Source: CAZUSC01 sp964622915
Lineage (GTDB): Bacteria > Patescibacteriota > Andersenbacteria > UBA10190
Length of the DNA: 30,150 nucleotides
Assembly: GCA_964622915.1 (NCBI GenBank)
Contig: CAZUSC010000079.1
Location: 1 to 30,150 of the forward strand
Direction: 5' to 3'
A program made the translations under genes and the position numbers. Under the pieces are notes generated by a model. That model was given only the letters and a program-made list of their open reading frames with translations. It ran no database searches and had not been told where the DNA came from. Positions 13,558 to 21,544 of the stretch are shown piece after piece; positions within the stretch are counted from its first letter, which is position 1; every line of letters begins with the position of its first letter.

Positions 13558-14883
13558 AGCATAGGGCAAATTTGCCGGTGGGCTTTGCTGGCCAGCTTTT
13601 GACCGCTCCACACCGGGCGCGCGGACATAATTTACTGGGAAGTGATAAATAGTGGCTAGTTCTTCGCTACTTAACCATTGGCCGGCGTTCGGGCCATACA
13701 TGTCGCGCCACTGATACTTTAGCAATATGGAGCGCTCACGGAATTTGCGTCGAATATCACGCAGAATATAATTCGGTCCATTGGTTTTCGTAGACTCGTC
13801 TGGCTTGAAGGAATTCAGATTAAGCGTGTTAAACTGTTTGAATCCGCCGATGACCCGTCCGATGTTTGGTTTCTGCAGCTGGCCGGGCGGGGCAATATGA
13901 ACGCCACGAATTACCACCTTATAAGAATTTTGTGAAATCTTCTGCAAAATTCCTTCCATTTTCGCATTATCAACGGGATTGAAAAATCGTAATTTCAATT
14001 CCTCCCTCTTTTGGCTTTCTTCGGCCGGACCTTTCATAAAAGTTGATAAAACCTCTCCAGGCAGGCCCAGAAAGAAGTCACGGATTTGGGCGAACATGCC
14101 TGGCTCTTCCTTCTTGGCTTGACCGGATATTTTCATTACGGCCGCCTCGCCCTTGTCCTTCCACTCTTTCATGGCCGCACCGCTCTGCGGCCGGATTACT
14201 ACTTGATACCAAAACTCTTCACCTGGCCCGACGGCACTTAGTGCTTCCACCAGGCCCTGGTGCGGATCGGTGTACCTATCGTTTTCCGCTAAGGGCGTTT
14301 CATACGTCTTGTATGACTTTACTGGATAGATATCGTCATCGACCAAAACAATTTGTGTCCCGTAGATGTCGAAAGTTTGACGCAGATCGTGCCAATTATA
14401 CCGCTGCGCATAATCTTCTACTTCCGTAATTTCGGCCTTCGGATACTGTCCGTAAATTACCCCTTCAAATATGCGCCGGTGGGCGGTGGGCACTACCATG
14501 ATGTACCGCACCTGCCCGGCTTTTATCTGTATTTCACAGCTATACCAGGGTTCCAAGTAACCATCAAAATAAAGTTCGTTGAGATCAGGGCTCTTATGAA
14601 TACCGCCCCAAATATCATAAGCCGTTTCCATGGAGCGCGGCGTTTCTTCGGAGGTGTCCGGCAACTTTATTTGCAGGAAAGTCCACTGCACGCCACTAAT
14701 GTAATCATTCATTTTCAGCATGCGATATGTCTCCCAGGCAACCCAAAGGATCAAGAACATTTCCAGCATCCACCCGAAGGCAAACAAGGTGGGACCGAGC
14801 AGCACAAAAAACTGCTCGAGCGATGCGGAGCTTCCTGCCGCTGCCGGTCGGGATAAAATAGCTTGGAAAACCAAAGCGATCAT
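13555..14883 (-). CDS. Membrane protein paired with the TraG-like ATPase
   Basis: A 442-residue protein. Residues about 25-52 form one or two close hydrophobic segments (FFVLLGPTLFAFGWMLEMFL then ILWVAW), after which it is mostly soluble. No catalytic motif was recognised. Residues 60-250 are alpha/beta with many aromatic residues (GYLEPWYSCEIQIKAGQVRY, YGQYPKAEITEVEDYAQRYN). Residues about 255-300 are charged (KDKGEAAVMKISGQAKKEEPG). The part around residue 345 (NSYKVVIRGVHIAPP) leads to a conserved-looking C-terminal region ending in a VNYVRAPGVERS tail. Gene order with the downstream ATPase suggests a two-part membrane machine in which this protein anchors or gates the ATPase; that is an inference. 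A promoter lies upstream at 14914-14943. Confidence 0.65.
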   Translation of the reverse strand: MIALVFQAILSRPAAAGSSASLEQFFVLLGPTLFAFGWMLEMFLILWVAWETYRMLKMNDYISGVQWTFLQIKLPDTSEETPRSMETAYDIWGGIHKSPDLNELYFDGYLEPWYSCEIQIKAGQVRYIMVVPTAHRRIFEGVIYGQYPKAEITEVEDYAQRYNWHDLRQTFDIYGTQIVLVDDDIYPVKSYKTYETPLAENDRYTDPHQGLVEALSAVGPGEEFWYQVVIRPQSGAAMKEWKDKGEAAVMKISGQAKKEEPGMFAQIRDFFLGLPGEVLSTFMKGPAEESQKREELKLRFFNPVDNAKMEGILQKISQNSYKVVIRGVHIAPPGQLQKPNIGRVIGGFKQFNTLNLNSFKPDESTKTNGPNYILRDIRRKFRERSILLKYQWRDMYGPNAGQWLSSEELATIYHFPVNYVRAPGVERSKAGQQSPPANLPYA

Positions 14884-14913
14884 GAAGGATTGATTACGAA
14901 TAGTCTTAAGTGT

Positions 14914-14943
14914 ATTTTAGGTTGCCCTTTTCACCAAGGACAA
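14914..14943 (-). promoter_or_regulatory. Candidate promoter for the membrane protein-ATPase pair
   Basis: On the minus strand TTGTCC (complement of 14938-14943), an 18-bp spacer, then TAAAAT (complement of 14914-14919, 5 of 6 matches), about 30 bases before the ATG at 14883. Confidence 0.45.
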
Positions 14944-14958
14944 TCGCCTGTGTTCAAC

Positions 14959-14997
14959 CAATGCCGCCCTTTTCCCTCAAGGGACGGTAGGCCATTG
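14959..14997 (-). other. Hairpin directly after the sigma4/HARE gene
   Basis: CAATG(G)CC pairs with GGCATTG with one bulge, and inside it CCCTT pairs with AAGGG. The hairpin starts three bases past the stop codon. No T run follows on the minus strand, so it may protect the 3' end or terminate poorly. Confidence 0.4.
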
Positions 14998-14999
14998 AT

Positions 15000-16049
15000 T
15001 TACTGGGTCTGGCGGAGAGTGTAGCGATCCTCGTCGACCTTTCTAAACCGTCTACTATTCTGCAAGCTAAGCAGAATAGTGTTTTTTTTCACCAGCCGCT
15101 GCTTCAGGACCTGGTCGATTAGCTCTTCGCGACTAAGCGGCGCCGGGGACTTAGCCAGGATAGTTTCTAGGACGTCCGCGACCGTACCAGTCATGAACCC
15201 CCATTCTTTAAGTCCATATAGTCCGCGTCCTACTAAGACAAAACGCCGATCCTTTATCAGCTCATTATGCACCGTTTGCGCGTTCGCTCGCTTATAATCA
15301 AAATTAGCCTCGTTAATAAGGTCAGTAATTGAGCGGAAGTGAGCGGGGTTGCCGTGACGGCGCAGGACGGCATAAGCCTTATCACCGACGCCGCGGGGCG
15401 AAGTTTCCGCCCAACTAATTAAGCCCCAGTCGCCGAAAGCAGTAACAGCAACTTGTCGGCTGGCCGTCAATACCGCAATGATGAGCTGTTCGGCCACCGG
15501 CTGGTCTTTGCTTAAACCTAGTTGAATATGGCGTATCAGGCTGGCCGTCGAAACTGGGTGGCCGTGTTTGTTCATGATATCGACAGCCTGCTCCACTATC
15601 TGATCAACTTCAGAAAAGACGTTTTTACGTAAGCGCCAGTGCGGCTGGAATAGCTTTTCCGAAGCGGTATAACTAAAGGCGGGAATAATTTCCAGATAAA
15701 AACGGACCAGATGCTTGTGAACAGAGTTGCCCGTTGGCTTTTGCACTAAGTCAATAATATGCTCCTCGCTCAAAACCCCGCCATAGCTCTTGAAAATCTC
15801 CTCCAGTAAATCTTGAGCTGGGGCATACAGGTCACGCAAAGAAGCGAGGGCCTTTTTGGCATTAGCCTCTATTTGGCGCACCCGTTCCCGGGTAATGCCG
15901 TATTCTTTGCCGATGCTTTCTAGGGTCTCTTTTTTGTCCCCCCTTAAGCCAAAACGGCGCACAATGATGTCTTTTGAGCGCGGATCAAGCACTTTTAGCA
16001 TGTTGTCGCCCGCCTCCTGGAGGCCTACTTTCGTGTTTTCAGAATTCAT
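15000..16049 (-). CDS. Sigma70 region 4 / HARE-HTH fusion, probable transcription regulator
   Basis: A 349-residue protein from the ATG at 16049; an in-frame TTG at 16064 is less likely. Residues about 17-72 are a sigma70 region 4 domain: LDPRSKDIIVRRFGLRG, ETLESIGKEYGITRERVRQIE, KKAL. This is the helix-turn-helix that reads -35 boxes. Regions 2 and 3, needed for -10 recognition and melting, are absent. Residues about 223-285 (DKAYAVLRRHGNPAHFRSITDLI ... VLVGRGLYGLKEWG) look like a HARE-HTH domain, as in the RNA polymerase delta subunit. Residues about 292-345 form another winged-helix-like segment (SPAPLSREELIDQVL). It cannot act as a full sigma factor, so a DNA- or polymerase-binding regulator is the likely role. 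Two TTGACA boxes lie upstream. It is separated from murC by 261 bp. Confidence 0.8.
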   Translation of the reverse strand: MNSENTKVGLQEAGDNMLKVLDPRSKDIIVRRFGLRGDKKETLESIGKEYGITRERVRQIEANAKKALASLRDLYAPAQDLLEEIFKSYGGVLSEEHIIDLVQKPTGNSVHKHLVRFYLEIIPAFSYTASEKLFQPHWRLRKNVFSEVDQIVEQAVDIMNKHGHPVSTASLIRHIQLGLSKDQPVAEQLIIAVLTASRQVAVTAFGDWGLISWAETSPRGVGDKAYAVLRRHGNPAHFRSITDLINEANFDYKRANAQTVHNELIKDRRFVLVGRGLYGLKEWGFMTGTVADVLETILAKSPAPLSREELIDQVLKQRLVKKNTILLSLQNSRRFRKVDEDRYTLRQTQ

Positions 16050-16310
16050 ATAAATATGGTTCAATCGCTATAATTTATATTATTAACACGTATAAATAAA
16101 TATGTCAAGCTTCGAGGTGCTATGTCAAGCGAACAACCCAACACAACACTATGTCGCCTGTAAATTGACTACAAGTCAACTATGCGTGTTAGCATAACCA
16201 CATACCATAATAGCTCTCCCTGTTTTTGTCCAGAGGGCGGTGAAAAAAAATGTAAATTGTTTTTGACACTATGACGGTTGGCTGCCGCCGGGCTGGTTGA
16301 TGGCGATCGT
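16050..16310. other. Intergenic region between murC and the sigma4/HARE gene
   Basis: No gene seen. It holds the sigma4/HARE promoter (16079-16128), a TTGACT-TGT-AGTCAA hairpin near 16163-16177, and an A/T-rich stretch near 16240-16265. The hairpin could help end murC transcription, but no T run follows it directly. Confidence 0.4.
16079..16128 (-). promoter_or_regulatory. Promoter of the sigma4/HARE gene with duplicated TTGACA
   Basis: On the minus strand TTGACA (complement of 16103-16108), an 18-bp spacer, then AATAAT (complement of 16079-16084), 30 bases before the ATG at 16049. A second TTGACA lies at 16123-16128; GCTTGACATA is repeated with a 20-bp period. The extra -35-like box could bind a region 4 protein. 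Confidence 0.5.
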
Positions 16311-17600
16311 CTATGGTGCGGCCACAATTTGCCGCAAATGCGTATCGAGACTGCCAGCCGAAAGTCCCACCGCCAGATCATAGTCGTTAGCCTTGGCCCG
16401 CAGCAGCTCTGGCAAGTCCAGACGGTCAGTCAACAGCGTGGTAGGCAAGCCTTGGCTTTGCAGGTGTGTGGCTAATTGTTTCGACCGAGCATGGAAGTTC
16501 GTATCTTCCCGCCCGACTGGAGAGAAAGGCGGATAAATAATCACACTGTCCGCTTGCTTCAGCGAAGCCGCAAAATCGTCAAAGAAGGTATTTAAACGTT
16601 CGATCATATGCGCCTCAAAAATAGCTAATATTTTTTTCCCGGGATACGTCCCACGTAAAGCTGTCAGAGTAGCTGATATTTCCGTCGGATGATGAGCATA
16701 GTCAGAAATAATTGTCATTGCTTGCAGTTGGCCTAAAGATTCTAAGCGCCGCGCTAGGCCGGGGAAGTTGTTTAACGCTTGCTGAGCCATCTTGTTATCA
16801 ATTCCCAACGCTGCCTGTGCTAAGGCTATGGCCAAAGCGGCGTTGGATTGCATGTGCTGACCGGCAATTGGCGCTTGGACGTCCCGGGCCGTGGCTTCCG
16901 GGACGATTATTGTGTGTGCCGGCCAACTTAATTTCTTGTATCGCTCGTAGATCGGCTGTGTGGTGACGGCGATGGCCTGCCCAGTCAGGCGTTTTAAAAA
17001 AGCATCATAAGACTTAGTTACCGCTTGCAATGAAGAAAAATAATCTGGGTGATCAAAATCAATGCTGGTGATAATGACACAACTGGGCTGCAAGGTCAGA
17101 AAATGCTGGCGATACTCATCGGCTTCGACCACAAAGTATTGACTGTGGCCTAAGCGGGCATTTTGTCCCGGCCATCCCTTTATTGCTGCGCCAACTAATA
17201 CGGTCGGGTCAACTTTGGCCTCCACCATAATATGGGCCAAAAACGCCGTAGTGGACGATTTACCATGCGTACCTGTTACGGCCAGCGTTTGGAGTTGACT
17301 GGCAAATTCCCCTAGCGCATTTTGGTAAGGTAGACTTGGTATTAGCATATTGTCGGCCAGTACCCGCAAAGGATGAGTTACCGGCACAGCATCAGAGAAA
17401 ATAAGCAAATCACATTTACTAAGGGTCGTTGCTTGGTTGCTAGCCGTGGCAATCTCAAAACGTTTATCTAAAGTTGCGTCGGACGTCCGATCAGCCCCGC
17501 TGATCTTTTTGCCGCTTTCCGCTAGTAGCCAAGCCAAGCCGCGCATACCCGAGCCGGCGATCCCAAGCATAAATATTGATTGAGCCTCCGTAATATTCAT
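16311..17600 (-). CDS. murC: UDP-N-acetylmuramate--L-alanine ligase
   Basis: MurC adds L-Ala to UDP-MurNAc with ATP. A 429-residue Mur ligase with an N-terminal Rossmann domain (IFMLGIAGSGMRGLAWLLAESG, 9-30), the ATP P-loop VTGTHGKSSTTAF (108-120), VVEADEY (157-163), SIDFDHPDYF (179-188) and the C-terminal-domain motif ISDYAHHPTEI. The HHPTEI signature and the GSGM start mark it as MurC rather than MurD. Length is slightly below the usual 450-480. It is the last mur gene of the mraY-murD-ftsW-murG-murC run. Heptad repeats fill the gap to murG. No murB or ftsQ follows; about 260 non-coding bases and a regulator do. Confidence 0.95.
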   Translation of the reverse strand: MNITEAQSIFMLGIAGSGMRGLAWLLAESGKKISGADRTSDATLDKRFEIATASNQATTLSKCDLLIFSDAVPVTHPLRVLADNMLIPSLPYQNALGEFASQLQTLAVTGTHGKSSTTAFLAHIMVEAKVDPTVLVGAAIKGWPGQNARLGHSQYFVVEADEYRQHFLTLQPSCVIITSIDFDHPDYFSSLQAVTKSYDAFLKRLTGQAIAVTTQPIYERYKKLSWPAHTIIVPEATARDVQAPIAGQHMQSNAALAIALAQAALGIDNKMAQQALNNFPGLARRLESLGQLQAMTIISDYAHHPTEISATLTALRGTYPGKKILAIFEAHMIERLNTFFDDFAASLKQADSVIIYPPFSPVGREDTNFHARSKQLATHLQSQGLPTTLLTDRLDLPELLRAKANDYDLAVGLSAGSLDTHLRQIVAAP

Positions 17601-17603
17601 TTT

Positions 17604-17645
17604 GTGATACTCGGTACTGACTACCTAATACTTACTACTTTCTAC
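17604..17645. repeat. Heptad array at the murG-murC junction
   Basis: Units tcggtac, tgactac, ctaatac, ttactac and tttctac run in register across the junction. The array encodes the last residues of MurG (S-R-K) and its TAG stop (17635-17637), and continues to near the murC start. Confidence 0.75.
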
Positions 17646-18813
17646 TTTTCTTCGGCGCAAATCCTTGCGCCAACTTAAAAGCAAGCTCGGTGATGCTACG
17701 CGCCGCCTGTGGAAAATCTAGCCGAGCAATGTTTTTTGCCAGCGCCGCACGCAGCACATCATCTGTCATTAACCGCTTGACGTTCTGTTGAAAAACATTT
17801 TGTCCCAGGTTAGTTGGATCCAATACTAAGGCGGCGCCGGCACTTTCAAAAGCCCGGGCATTTTTTCTCTGATGGTCGTTGGCGGCACCGTCGAGCGGTA
17901 TTAGCAGGGCAGGTTTATGCAGCCGGGCCAGTTCTGATAACGTGCTTGCTCCAGCACGACTCACCACAGCATCGGCGGCCGCTAAAGCATAAGCCATTTC
18001 ATCTCCTAAATAAGGGAAAACCTTATAAAGGTGACGGCGCGGGGAGTGGGCCAGTAGCTCTTGCGCTACGGTCTGGACGGCTTGATGGTGGTCTGGCCCG
18101 GTTAAATGGATGACCGCCATCGAGGTGATTAGCTGCGGCAGTATTTGGAGCAGGGTGGCGTTTATTTGTTTAGCGCCTTGACTGCCTCCCATTACCAGTA
18201 AGACGGGCTCCTGCTCTGGCAAACCAAACATTTTTTTTCCGGCCGCGGCGGTAACTTCGGTCAGCCCGCTGCGGACTGGTGTGCCAGTGACAAAAATCTT
18301 GTATTGCCATTTAGCCAAAGTTGACTGCGTACTGGGCAGCCCCACGCTGACCGCCGCGGCGTAGCGCAGGGCCAGCGAATTAGCCAGGCCAACGGCCGCA
18401 TCGGACTCATGTAGTAAGAAGGGAATCCGATAAAATATAGCGGCTATTATGACCGGAAAACTGCCATAGCCGCCCTTACTAATAATGACGTCAGGCATTA
18501 TTTTCCAAATGTGTACCAGAGCCATAATAATGCCCAGGGGCAGACGCCAGAGCAGGTCGCCTATCGTCTGCCCAGACGCATATCGCCGCAACTTGCCCGC
18601 GCTTATGGCTGTCACCGGAATGTCGTATTTTGTGAAGAGCTCACGAGTGTGTTCATTCACTACTCCTACAAAGTCAACGTATAAGTCTTTGGGATTAAGG
18701 CGCTCTGGCAAACTTCCCTTTTGCTCTAAAAAAACTGTCCGCAAGGACTCAACGATTGTCTCAAAGGGCATGACATGCCCGCCTGTTCCCCCGCCAGTTA
18801 GAACTATCCGCAT
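17635..18813 (-). CDS. murG: Undecaprenyldiphospho-muramoylpentapeptide beta-N-acetylglucosaminyltransferase
   Basis: MurG makes lipid II from lipid I at the inner membrane face. A 392-residue GT28 enzyme with GGGTGGHVMPF (7-17), SKGGYGSFPV (acceptor side), LLVMGGSQGAKQIN, and the donor-side run VVSRAGASTLSELARLHKPA and LIPLDGAANDHQRKNA. Length is a little above the usual 355-365. The last residues (SRK) and the stop codon are encoded by the heptad repeat array that joins it to murC. Confidence 0.95.
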   Translation of the reverse strand: MRIVLTGGGTGGHVMPFETIVESLRTVFLEQKGSLPERLNPKDLYVDFVGVVNEHTRELFTKYDIPVTAISAGKLRRYASGQTIGDLLWRLPLGIIMALVHIWKIMPDVIISKGGYGSFPVIIAAIFYRIPFLLHESDAAVGLANSLALRYAAAVSVGLPSTQSTLAKWQYKIFVTGTPVRSGLTEVTAAAGKKMFGLPEQEPVLLVMGGSQGAKQINATLLQILPQLITSMAVIHLTGPDHHQAVQTVAQELLAHSPRRHLYKVFPYLGDEMAYALAAADAVVSRAGASTLSELARLHKPALLIPLDGAANDHQRKNARAFESAGAALVLDPTNLGQNVFQQNVKRLMTDDVLRAALAKNIARLDFPQAARSITELAFKLAQGFAPKKSRK

Positions 18814-18853
18814 ATGAATAAATTTTATGCTTACCGCTTGATTATACAGCGCT

Positions 18854-18872
18854 CACTGCCAAGTTAGCAGTG
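18854..18872 (-). other. Hairpin directly after the ftsW stop
   Basis: CACTGC and GCAGTG form a perfect 6-bp stem around a 7-nt loop, abutting the ftsW stop at 18873. No T run follows on the minus strand. It lies in the 59-bp gap before murG and may be a processing or stabilising hairpin. Confidence 0.4.
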
Positions 18873-19979
18873 TTAATTCGTATTAGTATGCTTAGAAATA
18901 TTAAGCAATATGCCGCTGGCCAGCAGAAGTGTCGCCAGGGCCGAGCCACCGTAACTAATGAAGGGTAAAGGAATGCCGGTCAAGGGAGTAAGAGCTAAGA
19001 TCGATCCCATGTTAACGAAAGCTTGAATAACAATCCACGAGGTAATACCCGTTGCTATTAGGCGCCCAAAAGTATCCGGTGCTCGCTCCGCAATCCGATA
19101 ACCACGGTAGGCAACAATCACGAATGCCGCCAATAGGATTAATATTCGTATTAACCCCAGCTCTTCGGCGATAATGGCGAAAATGGAGTCACCGGCCGGC
19201 TCAGGCAGATAGTGATATTTTTGCCGGCTCCGCCCGAAACCCAATCCCCAAATACCGCCGGTGCCGACAGCCAGCAAGGCTTGATTAATTTGGTACCCGA
19301 TTCCTTGCGGGTCCAGTTCGGGATGTAAATACACAAATAGCCGAGCAAGCCGATAGCGAGCCGTGCTGATTAAAACCGCGAAAACAGCCGTGCCCCCCAG
19401 TACTATCATTGCTAAATGACGCCAGCGAAAACCGGCCGCGAAGACCATCGTTAAGGCAATAGCGGTTATAGTAAAGAGCGTGCCAATATCCGGCTGTAAA
19501 ACTATCAGGAAACTAATTAAACTGGTGATTATTAAAAAAGGGACGACGCTCTTGCGCCAATCGCGTATATCATCGCCCTTGCGTTCGAGCAAAGCGGCTA
19601 AATATAAGACGAAGGCCAGTTTTGTGAGCTCACTGGGTTGCAGGGTAATGGGGCCGAGGCCGATCCAACGCGCCGATCCGCCGGAGGACACTTGCAAACC
19701 GGGAATAAAGACCAAGATCAGCAGCACGACCGCCGCCAGCAGGGCCGGCAAGGCGAAGCGGCGCCACTGCCGATAAGGAACAAAGAAGCCGATAAGAAAA
19801 CATAGCAGCCCGACCGCGCCACCGTAAAAAAGCTGGTGCTTTAAAAAGAAAAAAGGATCGCCGCGCAGCTGCTGCGATAAAACAGCCGAAGCGGAACCGA
19901 CCATGATTAAACCAAAAACTGTCAGTCCCAATATTGTAAATAGCAGCACAGAATCGGCACCGTGACGCGTAGAAAGCAT
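18873..19979 (-). CDS. ftsW: SEDS-family peptidoglycan glycosyltransferase FtsW/RodA
   Basis: SEDS proteins polymerise lipid II outside the membrane. From ATG at 19979 the protein has 368 residues and about ten hydrophobic segments. Signature regions are SGGSARWIGLGPITLQPSELTKLAF, LQPDIGT with the catalytic-type Asp, GFGRSRQKYHYLPEPAGDSIFAIIAEELG and PLPFISYGGSALATLL. Placement between murD and murG favours FtsW over RodA. A TTG at 19994 inside the heptad array would add five residues; the ATG is preferred because it removes repeat-encoded sequence. Confidence 0.93.
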   Translation of the reverse strand: MLSTRHGADSVLLFTILGLTVFGLIMVGSASAVLSQQLRGDPFFFLKHQLFYGGAVGLLCFLIGFFVPYRQWRRFALPALLAAVVLLILVFIPGLQVSSGGSARWIGLGPITLQPSELTKLAFVLYLAALLERKGDDIRDWRKSVVPFLIITSLISFLIVLQPDIGTLFTITAIALTMVFAAGFRWRHLAMIVLGGTAVFAVLISTARYRLARLFVYLHPELDPQGIGYQINQALLAVGTGGIWGLGFGRSRQKYHYLPEPAGDSIFAIIAEELGLIRILILLAAFVIVAYRGYRIAERAPDTFGRLIATGITSWIVIQAFVNMGSILALTPLTGIPLPFISYGGSALATLLLASGILLNISKHTNTN

Positions 19980-19986
19980 GACTTTT

Positions 19987-20056
19987 AGTATCAAGTATCA
20001 AGTAGTAAGTATCAAGTATGACGAGTTAGTAGTTTGTAGTTGGTAGTGAGTAGTAG
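19987..20056. repeat. Ten-unit heptad array between murD and ftsW
   Basis: Ten units fill exactly 70 bases: agtatca, agtatca, agtagta, agtatca, agtatga, cgagtta, gtagttt, gtagttg, gtagtga, gtagtag. The composition shifts from the AGTATCA type to the GTAGTTG type along the array. This is the longest single array of the window. Confidence 0.85.
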
Positions 20057-20062
20057 TGTCTG

Positions 20063-20077
20063 CTGCCCGATAGGCAG
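20063..20077. other. Small hairpin beside the heptad array
   Basis: CTGCC and GGCAG pair around CGATA, six bases from the end of the array in the murD-ftsW gap. No T run was seen on either strand. Confidence 0.35.
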
Positions 20078-20095
20078 GGCACACGGGTTAGAACT

Positions 20096-21511
20096 CTATC
20101 CTGCCAGCTCCAATACAGCTTGTCTAAATTGATCGCCACGGTCGAATTCATGTTGGAATAGTCCAAAGCTGGTTGCGCCGGGTGATAGCAACACAGTATC
20201 CCCCGGCTGAGCTATCCGTTGCACTTGTTGTACGGCCGTAACCATATTATTAGCGTCTTGCTCGAGATATTTTTTGTTGGATACTGCTTTTTTCATGCGG
20301 TCGGTCGCCGTGCCGGGCAGCCAAACAACGGCCCTGACGTTCGATTGAGCCATTTGTGCGGCCAAGTTAGCAAAATCCAACTTTTTGTCGTTACCGCCAA
20401 GAATCAACACTAGACTTTGCTGCCCAAAAGATTGAAGTGCAGCAATGGTTGCATCTGGCATCGTAGAAGCCGAATCGTTGATGTAAGTGACGTTATTAAT
20501 TGTGCTGACGTGTTCAAGGCGATGGGCCGGAGTCTTAAATTGAGAGATGGCTTCGGTAATATCCCCTGCCGTCATGCCACGCAAATGTCCAAGCAAGATC
20601 GCTGGCAATAAATTTCGTCGAGTATGATCAGCAGTAACAGGCAAATTATCGACCGGCATGATTGCCGTGATACGCTGTCCGTCATTTACTGTGATCTTCC
20701 CGTCCGTCGCGTAAATTCCTGGCGCTTCAATTAAATTTTTTAAGGAGTACCAAAAAATCTGGCCGGGGGTATCCTTTTGCCAACGCCTTATCTCACCGTC
20801 GTCATAGTTAAGGATAGCAATACCCTTTGCGCCCTGGTAGCGAAATATTGTTTTTTTGATATTTATATAATCCTCCAGCGAATAATAGGTGTTGAGGTGT
20901 TCGCGATAAATAGATGTCACCACCGCCACTGGCGGACTTATTTTATATTCATCGAGCGCTTCCAGCCGCCAGCTTGATAATTCAAATACCACGGTAGCGT
21001 CAGCAGTTACGTCGGGCAATTTTTCCAGCGGGGAGATGCCGTCTGTTCCGACTGATATTGTTTGCGGATTAGACTTTTGCAAAACAGTCTGGATGGCATG
21101 AGCAGTTGTTGTCTTACCCTTGGAGCCGGTAACACCAATGATGTCGCGGGTTGGGCTGTGATCGAAAAACAAATTACTGTCCATTGCAACCGGAACGCCA
21201 GCTTCACGCGCCGCCTGCAAAAATTCTGACGCCCGCGGCATCGCTGGATTTCGAATGATTAGATCCGCCTTGGTGAAATCTTCTTTATTGTGCTGGCCCA
21301 GTACAAATTTTATGGGCAAACCATCTAATTTTTTTAGCGAAGCAGCCAACTCTGATTCGGATTTTAAATCCGTTGCGGTAATAATGGCTCCCTGCTGCAC
21401 CAGCCACTTTATATTGCCCACTGCTCCCCCATGTAGCCCAAGTCCAGCTACTGTCACGCGCTTACCCTTTAACGAGGTTGTAGGTTGTAGGTTGTAGGTT
21501 GTAGCTCGCAA
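20096..21511 (-). CDS. murD: UDP-N-acetylmuramoylalanine--D-glutamate ligase
   Basis: MurD adds D-Glu to UDP-MurNAc-L-Ala. A Mur ligase with N-terminal KRVTVAGLGLHGGAVG, the P-loop GVTGSKGKTTTAHAI (126-140), FELSSWRLEALDEY, and YINDSASTMPDATIAALQSF near the C-terminal domain, typical of MurD. The N-terminus is odd: the only usable in-frame start before the conserved part is TTG at 21509-21511, giving an ATTYNLQPTTS segment translated straight from CTACAAC heptad repeats. A GTG at 21455-21457 (V19) would skip the repeat but start at the first beta strand. The real start is uncertain. mraY lies 33 bases upstream. Confidence 0.93.
   Translation of the reverse strand: MRATTYNLQPTTSLKGKRVTVAGLGLHGGAVGNIKWLVQQGAIITATDLKSESELAASLKKLDGLPIKFVLGQHNKEDFTKADLIIRNPAMPRASEFLQAAREAGVPVAMDSNLFFDHSPTRDIIGVTGSKGKTTTAHAIQTVLQKSNPQTISVGTDGISPLEKLPDVTADATVVFELSSWRLEALDEYKISPPVAVVTSIYREHLNTYYSLEDYINIKKTIFRYQGAKGIAILNYDDGEIRRWQKDTPGQIFWYSLKNLIEAPGIYATDGKITVNDGQRITAIMPVDNLPVTADHTRRNLLPAILLGHLRGMTAGDITEAISQFKTPAHRLEHVSTINNVTYINDSASTMPDATIAALQSFGQQSLVLILGGNDKKLDFANLAAQMAQSNVRAVVWLPGTATDRMKKAVSNKKYLEQDANNMVTAVQQVQRIAQPGDTVLLSPGATSFGLFQHEFDRGDQFRQAVLELAG
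21477..21504. repeat. Four perfect GTTGTAG units overlapping the murD 5' end
   Basis: GTTGTAG is repeated four times without error. On the minus strand it lies in frame at the murD N-terminus and encodes ATTYNLQPTT. Confidence 0.9.
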
Positions 21512-21544
21512 ATTTTTAACTTGGCACTTTAAACTTTCAACTTA

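Noticed and set aside
14353..14856. 167-codon plus-strand frame
   Set aside because: It is antisense to the membrane-protein gene, with no recognisable protein pattern.
19987..20056. CRISPR array
   Set aside because: Units are 7 bp with no spacers, and no cas gene is nearby.
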